Shown: piece after piece, positions 54,080-60,954 of the stretch
Layout of the letters: every line of letters starts with the position of its first letter
Numbering within the stretch: position 1 is the stretch's first letter
Source of the DNA: Nakamurella lactea DSM 19367
GTDB lineage: Bacteria > Actinomycetota > Actinomycetes > Mycobacteriales > Nakamurellaceae
Direction of reading: 5' to 3'
NCBI RefSeq assembly: GCF_000426645.1
Contig: NZ_AUFT01000017.1
Location: 1-64,000 of the forward strand
DNA length: 64,000 bases
Program-made: the position numbers and the translations under genes
The notes under the pieces: model-generated
Told to the model about the DNA's origin: nothing
What the model saw: only the letters and a program-made list of their open reading frames with translations
Database searches by the model: none

Positions 54080-55409
54080 CCCGTGCGGGGTTTCCGGCCG
54101 GCGTGTGGCAGGTGACCACTCCGCCGGTGACCGGCCATTGGTCGGAACTCGTGACGAACGCGTCGGCCCGCTGTCCGACATTCGCGTCTTGGCCATCGAA
54201 CAGTACGGCGCCGGCCCCTTCGGATCCATGCAGCTGGCCGACCTCGGCGCCGAGGTGATCAAGATCGAAGATCCCAACGTGGGGGGAGACGTCGGGCGCT
54301 ATGTGCCGCCGTACGCCGAGGGAGAGGACTCGTTGTTCTTTGAATCGTTTAACAGGGGCAAGCGTTCCCTTACGCTGGATCTGTCGACGGCAGCCGGCCG
54401 CGGCGCCTTCACCGACTTGGTGAGTGTCAGCGACGCCGTATATTCCAACCTCCGTGGCGACGTACCGGAGCGGCTGGGGATCACGTACCGCGATCTTGCC
54501 GAGTACAACCCGGCGATCGTTTGCTGCTCGCTGTCAGGTTTCGGGATGACCGGTCCTCGTCGTGAGCAGGGTGGCTACGACTACATTCTGCAGGCGCTTG
54601 CTGGGTGGATGACGCTGACCGGAGAGCCAGGAGGACCGCCGGCGAAGACCGGCCTTTCGCTGGTCGACTTCTCCGGCGGACTTTACGCCGGGCTGGCCAT
54701 GCTCGCTGCGGTTCATCAAGCCAGGCGCGACGGTAAGGGAACCGACTGCGACATCAGCCTTTTCGAGGCCGCGCTGGCGATGCTTAGCTATCTAGGCACC
54801 TGGCACCTCACGGCCGCGTATTCGCCGGCCAGGACCACCCTGTCCGCGCACCCTTCGCTGGTTCCGTTCCAGGTCTTCGAGGCGTCAGACTCATGGATCG
54901 TTGTGGCCGCACCGAAGGAGAAGTTCTTCATCAGGTTGGCGACCGCCTTGCAACGAGAAGACCTGTCCACCGATCCGCGCTTCGTCGACTTCGCCGCCCG
55001 AGATGAACACCGGGACGCTCTCCTGGCCGAGCTCGAGCCGATCTTCCGGTCACGGACCGCCGCCGAGTGGAGCGAAATCTTGGCTGCGCACGGGGTTCCG
55101 TCCGGCACGGTGCAATCCGTCCAAGAAGCGATGCGTGACCCGCAGACGCTGGCACGAGGCAGCGTGATCGAGGTCCAACACCCGCGATGGGGAACGGTAC
55201 GCCAGGTGGCGACACCGCTTCGGGTCGCCGGTCACCACGCCCCGCCCGCGCGCGCGCCACAGCGCGGTGAGCACACCAGATCCGTGCTTACCGAGTTGAT
55301 CGGGTACACCGAGGGGCGGCTCGCCGAACTCGAAGAAGGCGGTGCATTCGGTCCGGTCGCGGCCTTTCGCGATCCGACGGACGTCCCTACGACGGAGGCA
55401 CTCGGATGA
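54072..55409 (+). CDS. CaiB/BaiF family CoA-transferase
   Basis: A 445-residue class III CoA-transferase with RVLAIEQYGAGPFGSMQLAD at the start of the fold, EVIKIEDP, NRGKRSLTLDL, and Asp199 in SLVDFSGG as likely catalytic Asp. It moves CoA onto a carboxylic acid. The extra 35 residues before LSDIRVLAIEQ are unusual and could mean a later start, although no better codon is evident. With the MaoC-like hydratase and CitE-like lyase it can activate, hydrate and cleave a C5 dicarboxylate such as mesaconate. ATGA overlap with a 32-codon open frame downstream. Confidence 0.87.
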   Translation: MSDPCGVSGRRVAGDHSAGDRPLVGTRDERVGPLSDIRVLAIEQYGAGPFGSMQLADLGAEVIKIEDPNVGGDVGRYVPPYAEGEDSLFFESFNRGKRSLTLDLSTAAGRGAFTDLVSVSDAVYSNLRGDVPERLGITYRDLAEYNPAIVCCSLSGFGMTGPRREQGGYDYILQALAGWMTLTGEPGGPPAKTGLSLVDFSGGLYAGLAMLAAVHQARRDGKGTDCDISLFEAALAMLSYLGTWHLTAAYSPARTTLSAHPSLVPFQVFEASDSWIVVAAPKEKFFIRLATALQREDLSTDPRFVDFAARDEHRDALLAELEPIFRSRTAAEWSEILAAHGVPSGTVQSVQEAMRDPQTLARGSVIEVQHPRWGTVRQVATPLRVAGHHAPPARAPQRGEHTRSVLTELIGYTEGRLAELEEGGAFGPVAAFRDPTDVPTTEALG

Positions 55410-55504
55410 CAGCGGCGGACCAGCGTGCCGATGCCCGCCGACGGGCGGTCACCGACGGCGAGCCCGTCGACAGTGACGGAAGAACTGCCATGTTGACCGG
55501 GTAA
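55406..55504 (+). other. Short 32-codon open frame coupled to caiB, possible 5' gene remnant
   Basis: ATG at 55406 overlaps the CaiB stop (ATGA), the arrangement used throughout this island for coupled genes. The frame stops with TAA after 32 residues (MTAADQRADARRRAVTDGEP onward). It matches nothing I recognise. It could be the 5' end of a gene whose remainder was lost, since a truncated oxidoreductase lies 61 nt away on the other strand. Confidence 0.3.
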
Positions 55505-55823
55505 TCGGAATGCCAGAGTTCCGCCCGTCAGCCCGAGGAGGTTCAAAGGTCCAGCGGAGATTCACTAACGAATGCCGACGCTCGTCCTCCCTTTGGCCCG
55601 CTGGGCCAGGTTGAAGGCGGCAACCGCATCGTCAAGAGACGCGACCGGGCGAATGTTCGTCCGCAGGCGTCCGTCACGTACCCGCTGGACGATCTCGGTG
55701 AGCTGCATGCGGCCCGCCTCTGCCACGAAGTCGACGGCCAGGCCGTCGGCCGTTCGATCCGAGTCTGGACTCACCATGGTGACGGCCGCGCGGCCGGCGC
55801 CGCGAGCGTGACGGGGATCCCGA
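55410..55823. other. Degenerate interval between CaiB and amidohydrolase copy 2
   Basis: 414 nt without an intact recognisable gene. It holds the 32-codon frame coupled to CaiB (plus strand), about 60 nt of unassigned sequence, and the truncated oxidoreductase (minus strand). No insertion sequence ends, direct repeats or tRNA were seen. Confidence 0.5.
55565..55820 (-). pseudogene. C-terminal remnant of a zinc-type alcohol dehydrogenase / quinone oxidoreductase
   Basis: The last ~80 residues of an MDR-superfamily NAD(P)H:quinone oxidoreductase are readable. DFVAEAGRMQLTEIVQRVRD, then GRLRTNIRPVASLDDAVAAF and RAKGRTSVGIR match the typical C-terminal segment (strand, helix, AxEAxxAF, GKxVL-like end). 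The catalytic and Rossmann domains are missing. Upstream sequence runs directly into the 3' end of the amidohydrolase gene. Probably a deletion scar; a very short real protein is less likely. Confidence 0.55.
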
Positions 55824-57083
55824 TCAGCTGGAGGACTCCCGACGGAACGGGTCTGCGACCCCGTCGACCGGAACCAGCTGTTCGGTGAGCATGTCGCGCA
55901 AGCGCTGCTCCCTGGACTTCAACGCGACACGCTGCGCGGGCGAGAGGTTGACCCAGGTCGGCGGCGCCGGCGGCAGGGCCGGGGGCAGCGGGTTCCCGGC
56001 GACCAGGGTCGCGACATTCACCAGGCGTTCGGGCGCGGTCCGGGTGGCGCCCTGGGTGTCGGCGACCGCGAACGGCCCGTCGACCAGACGGAAGACGGCT
56101 ACATCGGCCGCTGATCCGACGGCCAGGGTTCCGCCGGCCAGTCCCAGTACCTGTGCGGGGGTCGCCGTCGTCGCGCGGATCGCGTCCACCAGCGACATGC
56201 CGATGGCGCGCTGCTTGGCGATGACGGTCGGTAGATCGAACGCCGGCCCGCTGGCGCTGAGCGCGTGCAGATCCGTCGAGATGACGTGTGGTGGCAGCGA
56301 TTGCGCGAGATACGCCTCGGCCACCTCGAAGTTGAACCCGCCGGCGCCGTGACCGATGTCGAAGATCACGCCTCGTCGGTGGGCTTCCCGCAGGCTGTCC
56401 CGAATCCGGCCGGGCCGCAGAATCCCGTCGGCAGTACGGCCGGCGCAGTGCGTCAGGATGTCCCCGGGGCGTAGCAGATCCACCAGCTGATCGAGGCTGA
56501 ACGGCGCCGGGCCGATGTGCATCATCAACGGAAGTCCGGTTGCCTCACCGGCGGCCAGCGCAGTCCGGAGCGGTTGCAGTCCATTGTCCCCGACCGTCGA
56601 GCCGTCCATCCGGACCTTGATGCCCTTGACGATGTCGGGTCGGTTGGCGGCGGCGGCGACCAGAGCATCGACATCGAGGAAGGCGAGGTCCCGTGATTCA
56701 CCGGTTTGTGCCGATAGGCCCTGCGCCGAGATATGCAGCAACAATGAGGTGTTGACGCGGAAGTCCTTCCTGGCCTCGAGGAATCCCGCCATCCCGTATG
56801 CGCCGACACTGCCGGCATCCACCCAGTGGGTGACGCCGGTGTACCAGGCAACGGGATCCGGTTCCAACCCCCAGAAGGAGCCTCCGGCGTGCAGATGGGT
56901 GTGCATGTCGATCAGCCCCGGCGTCACCAGAAGTCCGGTGGCGTCGAGCACCTGACGTGCCTGCCCGGTGTCCAGCTCGCCGACGGCGCGGATCCTGCCG
57001 TCCTTGATCGCCAGGTCGTGGAAGGCGTCCAGTCCGCCGGCTGGGTCGATCAAGCGGCCGCCGATGATGTGCAGCTCGTCCAT
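55824..57083 (-). CDS. COG3964-type amidohydrolase, copy 2
   Basis: A 419-residue close paralogue of the 48949 gene, roughly 70-75% identical by eye. The same metal-site motifs are present: HTHLHAGG, GIKVRMDGS, MHIG, HCAGR, STDLH. Long blocks such as GPAFDLPTV and FDIGHGAGGF are identical. ATG at 57083 after GGAGAGACAACAG. Its operator also sits 72 nt upstream. The two copies may differ in substrate or simply reflect a recent duplication; the ends (RRESSS versus TTAVNQE) differ. Confidence 0.85.
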   Translation of the reverse strand: MDELHIIGGRLIDPAGGLDAFHDLAIKDGRIRAVGELDTGQARQVLDATGLLVTPGLIDMHTHLHAGGSFWGLEPDPVAWYTGVTHWVDAGSVGAYGMAGFLEARKDFRVNTSLLLHISAQGLSAQTGESRDLAFLDVDALVAAAANRPDIVKGIKVRMDGSTVGDNGLQPLRTALAAGEATGLPLMMHIGPAPFSLDQLVDLLRPGDILTHCAGRTADGILRPGRIRDSLREAHRRGVIFDIGHGAGGFNFEVAEAYLAQSLPPHVISTDLHALSASGPAFDLPTVIAKQRAIGMSLVDAIRATTATPAQVLGLAGGTLAVGSAADVAVFRLVDGPFAVADTQGATRTAPERLVNVATLVAGNPLPPALPPAPPTWVNLSPAQRVALKSREQRLRDMLTEQLVPVDGVADPFRRESSS

Positions 57084-57153
57084 CTGTTGTCTCTCCGTGC
57101 GTTGCAACCCGGTTGGTTGGCCCTCGCGAAGAATACTCCGGCAATGAATTCAG

Positions 57154-57170
57154 ATTTCAAGCGATGAAAT
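57154..57170. promoter_or_regulatory. Operator-like inverted repeat before amidohydrolase copy 2
   Basis: ATTTCA (57154-57159), 5 nt, TGAAAT (57165-57170), a perfect 6-bp inverted repeat. On the minus strand the core is TTTCATCGCTTGAAA, the TTYCR-N5-TGRAA type. It is 72 nt from the amidohydrolase ATG, the same distance as at 49021. It lies in the 245-nt divergent gap before msrB, in which I see no other clear signal. Confidence 0.6.
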
Positions 57171-57328
57171 GAGGAGGCCCGGACCGGGGGCAGCGGATCG
57201 CGTGCAGGGTTGCCGCCACGGTGAACTCGACGTCGCCCGGCAGCGGCGCGAGTGCCGGGACCAGATCCGGCCCCTGCGTTGTTATCAATGGTGACGCCGC
57301 AATCAGCGATGTCAGAGCAGGAGGAAAC

Positions 57329-57823
57329 GTGTCCCACCACTACCGCAAGACCCCGGAGGCACTGAGCCGCCTCACCGACCACCAGTACCGAGTGACCCAG
57401 CAGGGCGGCACCGAGCCGGCCTTCGACAACGAGTACTGGGATAATCACGAGCCGGGGATCTACGTTGACGTGGTCTCCGGCCAGCCGCTGTTCTCGTCGA
57501 ACGACAAGTTCGACAGCGGCACCGGGTGGCCCAGCTTCACCCGACCGATCGAGGAGGATGCTGTTCGTACCCGGACCGACAGCTCGCACGGGATGATCCG
57601 CACCGAGGCATTGTCTGCCGGCGCCGACAGTCATCTCGGGCACGTGTTCGACGACGGCCCGGCCGATGCCGGGGGACAGCGGTACTGCATGAACTCGGGC
57701 GCGTTGCGGTTCGTCCCGGTCGACGAACTCGGGGCGCAGGGCTACGGCGAGTACCGCTCGCAGTTCGACACCTTGCCGATCGACACACGGCACACCACCA
57801 GCACGAAGGAGCAAGCATCATGA
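57329..57823 (+). CDS. msrB: Peptide-methionine (R)-S-oxide reductase, zinc-free form
   Basis: A 164-residue Msr[13 protein letters not shown] and the catalytic Cys120 in [11 protein letters not shown] are present. The usual zinc-binding CxxC near GIY is replaced by [13 protein letters not shown], as in the MsrB part of Neisseria MsrAB fusions. It reduces methionine-(R)-sulfoxide in proteins. GTG start with GGAGGAAAC upstream; overlaps msrA (ATGA). The pair repairs both sulfoxide epimers. Confidence 0.93.
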   Translation: MSHHYRKTPEALSRLTDHQYRVTQQGGTEPAFDNEYWDNHEPGIYVDVVSGQPLFSSNDKFDSGTGWPSFTRPIEEDAVRTRTDSSHGMIRTEALSAGADSHLGHVFDDGPADAGGQRYCMNSGALRFVPVDELGAQGYGEYRSQFDTLPIDTRHTTSTKEQAS

Positions 57824-58368
57824 CCAGTGGCATTCACGACACCGGAGAGATCACCCGCAGGCCCCAGACCGAGACGGCGGTGCTGGCCGGCGGATGTTTC
57901 TGGGGCATGGAGGATCTGATCCGCCGCCAGCCGGGCGTGCTCGACACCCGTGTCGGATACACCGGCGGCCGGAACGACCATGCCACGTACCGCAGCCACC
58001 CCGGTCACGCCGAAGCCGTGGAGATCGTCTTCGATCCGACGAAGACGACCTACCGGGACGTCCTGGCGTTCTTCTTCCAGATCCACGACCCGTCGACGCG
58101 CGACCGGCAGGGCAACGACATCGGCAGCAGCTACCGATCGGCGATCTTTCCGGTGACGCCGGAGCAGGAACAGATCGCCCGCGACACCATCGCCGATGTG
58201 GACGCCTCCGGGCTGTGGCCGGCAAAGGCGGTCACCACGATCGAGCCGGCGGGCCCGTTCTGGGAGGCCGAGCCGGAGCACCAGGACTACCTGGAGAAGC
58301 TCCCGAACGGCTACACCTGCCACTTCCCGCGCCCCGACTGGGTGCTGCCCAGGCGTACGTCCGTCTGA
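57820..58368 (+). CDS. msrA: Peptide-methionine (S)-S-oxide reductase
   Basis: A 182-residue MsrA with catalytic Cys26 in AGGCFWGME, then [20 protein letters not shown], and [20 protein letters not shown], all standard for the family. It reduces methionine-(S)-sulfoxide. Translationally coupled to msrB; followed by a hairpin at 58401. Confidence 0.95.
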   Translation: MTSGIHDTGEITRRPQTETAVLAGGCFWGMEDLIRRQPGVLDTRVGYTGGRNDHATYRSHPGHAEAVEIVFDPTKTTYRDVLAFFFQIHDPSTRDRQGNDIGSSYRSAIFPVTPEQEQIARDTIADVDASGLWPAKAVTTIEPAGPFWEAEPEHQDYLEKLPNGYTCHFPRPDWVLPRRTSV

Positions 58369-58400
58369 GTGCTGTCCGCGTAGCCGGGTAAGAGGCGGAA

Positions 58401-58431
58401 CAGGGGTGTCCCGCGCCGCGGCACACCCCTG
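58401..58431 (+). terminator. Hairpin after msrBA
   Basis: CAGGGGTGT (58401-58409) pairs with ACACCCCTG (58423-58431), loop 13 nt, 33 nt after the msrA stop. No T-run. The right arm is also the start of the 32-bp tandem repeat block that follows. Confidence 0.5.
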
Positions 58432-58532
58432 ACACGTGTGCGGGGGGCGGCGGGGACACCCCTGTTACGTGTGCGGGGGGCGGCGGGACAGCCCTGCTAC
58501 GTGTGCGGGGGGCGGCGGGACAACCCTGCTAC
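58424..58532. repeat. 32-33-bp tandem repeat, three full copies plus a partial
   Basis: Units start at 58424, 58457 and 58489, with a partial copy at 58521. Consensus core is CCCTGNTACGTGTGCGGGG followed by GGCGGCGGGRCA. The copies differ at a few positions, and the last runs into the TAG stop of the L-threonine aldolase gene. It sits between convergent genes and could act as bidirectional termination. Contiguous without spacers, so not CRISPR. Confidence 0.75.
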
Positions 58533-59584
58533 GCCACCTCGGCAGCAATCGCCGCCGCGAAGGCATCGACGTCGCCCTCGGTGGTGTCCCAGGCGCACAT
58601 CCAGCGCACCTCACCGGTGGCCGGATTCCAGTCGTAGAACCGGAAATCCTTGCGGACCCGGTCGGCCGCCGCCTTGTCCAGGATGGCGAACACCGCGTTC
58701 GCCTGCACCGGCTGCGTCACCCGGACACCGTCCAGGTTGCCCACCGCGGCGGCCAGCCGCCCAGCCATTGCGTTGGCATGGGCTGCCGATCGCAGCCACA
58801 GATCGCCCTCCAGCAGGGCGATCAACTGCGCCGAGACGAAGCGCATCTTCGACGCCAGTTGCATATTCATCTTGCGCAGGTACTTCAGTCCGTACGCATC
58901 GTCGCCGGCAGCGGGGTCCAGCAGCACTATCGCCTCGGCGCCCAGCGCACCGTTCTTGGTGCCGCCCAGACTCAGCAGGTCGACCCCGGCCTTCGAGGTG
59001 AACTCGGCCAGATCGACCCCGAGAGTGGCTGCGGCGTTGGCGATCCGCGATCCGTCCAGGTGCACCTTCATCCCCAGTGAGTGGGCATGTGAGCAGATCG
59101 CGGCGATCTCGTCAGCGGTGTAGCAGGTTCCCAGCTCGGTGGTCTGGGTGATGGACACGGCCAGCGGTTGAGCGCGGTGTTCGTCACCGAAACCCCAGGC
59201 CTGCCGGTCGATCAGCTCCGGCGTCAGCTTGCCGTCGGGGGTGGGCACCGTCAGTAGCTTGAGCGAGCCGACCCGCTCCGGGGCGGCGTTCTCGTCGGTG
59301 TTGATGTGTGCGGTCTCGGCACACACCACCGCCCCCCAGCGGGGCAGGATCGCCTGCAGGCTCAGCACATTCGCGCCGGTGCCGTTGAACACCGGCCACC
59401 CGGAGACGCCGGCACCGAAGTGCCCGGCCAGCACCTGCTGCAGCCGCTCGGTGTAGGCGTCCTCGCCGTAGGAGATCTGGTGGCCGCCGTTGGCCTCGGC
59501 GATCGCCGTCAGCACCTCGGGGTGCACCCCGGCGTAGTTGTCGGAGGCGAAGCCGCGGTAGCCGGTGTCGTGCAACGTGCTCAC
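58529..59584 (-). CDS. ltaE: Low-specificity L-threonine aldolase
   Basis: A 351-residue fold-type I PLP enzyme. Lys210 in LSLGGTKNG is the Schiff-base lysine; HLDGSRIANAA holds the PLP Asp/Arg. It starts SDNYAGVHPEVL like the beta-eliminating-lyase family. It cleaves L-threonine/allo-threonine to glycine and acetaldehyde. GTG start after GAAGGACCTTCC. Its neighbours (NUDIX, SDR, DUF6421-type) match a known actinobacterial grouping, so it belongs to the housekeeping side. Confidence 0.9.
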   Translation of the reverse strand: MSTLHDTGYRGFASDNYAGVHPEVLTAIAEANGGHQISYGEDAYTERLQQVLAGHFGAGVSGWPVFNGTGANVLSLQAILPRWGAVVCAETAHINTDENAAPERVGSLKLLTVPTPDGKLTPELIDRQAWGFGDEHRAQPLAVSITQTTELGTCYTADEIAAICSHAHSLGMKVHLDGSRIANAAATLGVDLAEFTSKAGVDLLSLGGTKNGALGAEAIVLLDPAAGDDAYGLKYLRKMNMQLASKMRFVSAQLIALLEGDLWLRSAAHANAMAGRLAAAVGNLDGVRVTQPVQANAVFAILDKAAADRVRKDFRFYDWNPATGEVRWMCAWDTTEGDVDAFAAAIAAEVA

Positions 59585-59623
59585 GGAAGGTCCTTCACGA
59601 GTCGGTAGTTGTTGGGGGGCGGG

Positions 59624-60145
59624 TCAATCGCGTTCGAGTGGGACGGAGCGTGGCTGTGGGTCGTCGGCCAGCGCGGCGTCGATCCTGGCCCGCATGTGCG
59701 GGGTGATCGCCGGTCGCAGCGCGCCCAGGGCGGCCAGCGACACCCAACGCACCTCGGCGTTCTCGCCGTCAGCCGGGTGCGGGTCCCCGGCGACGTACCG
59801 GCACCGGTACGTCAGATCCAGATACTGTGTGCGGTCACCGTTCTGGTAGGTGACCGTGCCGGTCACCCCGACCTGCACCAGGGCCGTCACTTCGGCGGTG
59901 ATCGCGGTCTCCTCCAACGTCTCCCGGACCGCGGCCATCGCGGGGTGCTCGCCCGGATCGACGATGCCGGTCACCGCTGTCCAGGCGCCGTTGTCGGCCC
60001 GCCGCACCATCAGCAACTCGGGCTCGGCAGCACCGGCGGCGCCTGCCGCACCGTCGCGGAGCACCACCGCCGTACAGCCGATCAGCCACAGCGGCATGGT
60101 GCCGACGTGCCGGCGCAGTTCCAGGACGAAGTCGGGGATCGCCAT
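59624..60145 (-). CDS. NUDIX hydrolase
   Basis: A 173-residue protein. The Nudix box (residues 60-82) reads G-x5-E-x7-RETLEET, with the final Gly replaced by Ala. It hydrolyses a nucleoside diphosphate linked to another moiety; the substrate is unknown. Its ATG directly follows the upstream SDR stop (TAGATG), so the two are co-translated. Confidence 0.9.
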   Translation of the reverse strand: MAIPDFVLELRRHVGTMPLWLIGCTAVVLRDGAAGAAGAAEPELLMVRRADNGAWTAVTGIVDPGEHPAMAAVRETLEETAITAEVTALVQVGVTGTVTYQNGDRTQYLDLTYRCRYVAGDPHPADGENAEVRWVSLAALGALRPAITPHMRARIDAALADDPQPRSVPLERD

Positions 60146-60847
60146 CTACAGCCCGGCGGTCAGGTCGATCCGCGATCCGTTCAGCTCGTCGGCGGACCCG
60201 GCGAATACCTCGACGATCTTGCCGGCCAGCGCGTCTGCGGTGGTGAAACCGGGCTTGTCGCCGATCGCCTTGACCGCCAGGATCACCGCGGCAGCGGTCT
60301 GCGGCAGTGGCTCCTGGCTGCGGCCCGACTGGTTGCGCCGGAACGAATCGGCGAGAGCCAGCATCCAGGTCTCGGCGGCCGCCTTGGCGGTGGCGTAGTT
60401 CGCGTTGCCGGCGGTCGGGTTCGTCACCGCCGTGGAAGAAACGATCACCGCGCGGCCGGCGTCGGAGGCCAGCAGGTCGTCGTGCACCTCAAGCGTCACG
60501 TGCCGCAGGGTCTGGATCAGGCTGCTGGAGAGCACGTCCCAATCGTCATCCGTGTTGGCCTCGAAGGTGCGGCCACCGCGCCAGCCGCCGACCAGGTGCA
60601 CCAGCCCGTCGATCAGACCGAATTCGCCGCGGACGGCCAGGCCGAGGTCGCCGACGGCTTCCACATCGGTCAGGTCGCAGGCCCGGAACTGCACCCGGTC
60701 GCCGGTCAGTTCGGCCGGCGCCGCGCCGCTCCGGCCGACCGCCACCACCTGGTGCCCGGCCGCCGCCAGCGCCCGGCAGGCGGCCCGGCCGGCGTCGCCG
60801 GTCGCCCCGGTCACCAGGATCACCGATTCACGTGCCGGTCTGCTCAT
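60146..60847 (-). CDS. SDR family oxidoreductase
   Basis: A 233-residue SDR. TGATGDAG cofactor loop, CDLTDVEAV, LVGGWRGG, Ser in VIVSSTAV, catalytic Tyr/Lys in YATAK. Conserved in actinobacteria beside DUF6421 and threonine aldolase genes; function unknown. Operon with the NUDIX gene; divergent from the GGDEF gene across 107 nt. Confidence 0.85.
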   Translation of the reverse strand: MSRPARESVILVTGATGDAGRAACRALAAAGHQVVAVGRSGAAPAELTGDRVQFRACDLTDVEAVGDLGLAVRGEFGLIDGLVHLVGGWRGGRTFEANTDDDWDVLSSSLIQTLRHVTLEVHDDLLASDAGRAVIVSSTAVTNPTAGNANYATAKAAAETWMLALADSFRRNQSGRSQEPLPQTAAAVILAVKAIGDKPGFTTADALAGKIVEVFAGSADELNGSRIDLTAGL

Positions 60848-60954
60848 GGCCCGAGCCTATCCACCGGCCTGGTCAGCGGTGTCTTCGGCCGGGGCAGTGG
60901 GACGGACCGGCGGTACTGTGCAGGGGTCGATCCTTGCGGTGGGTGCCGGATCAG

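Noticed and set aside
16365-57083. Genomic island of phage or transposon origin
   Set aside because: No integrase, transposase, tRNA attachment site or flanking direct repeats were seen, and base usage looks like the surroundings.
58424-58532. Direct repeats that might be a CRISPR array
   Set aside because: The units are contiguous with no spacers, and there are no cas genes.
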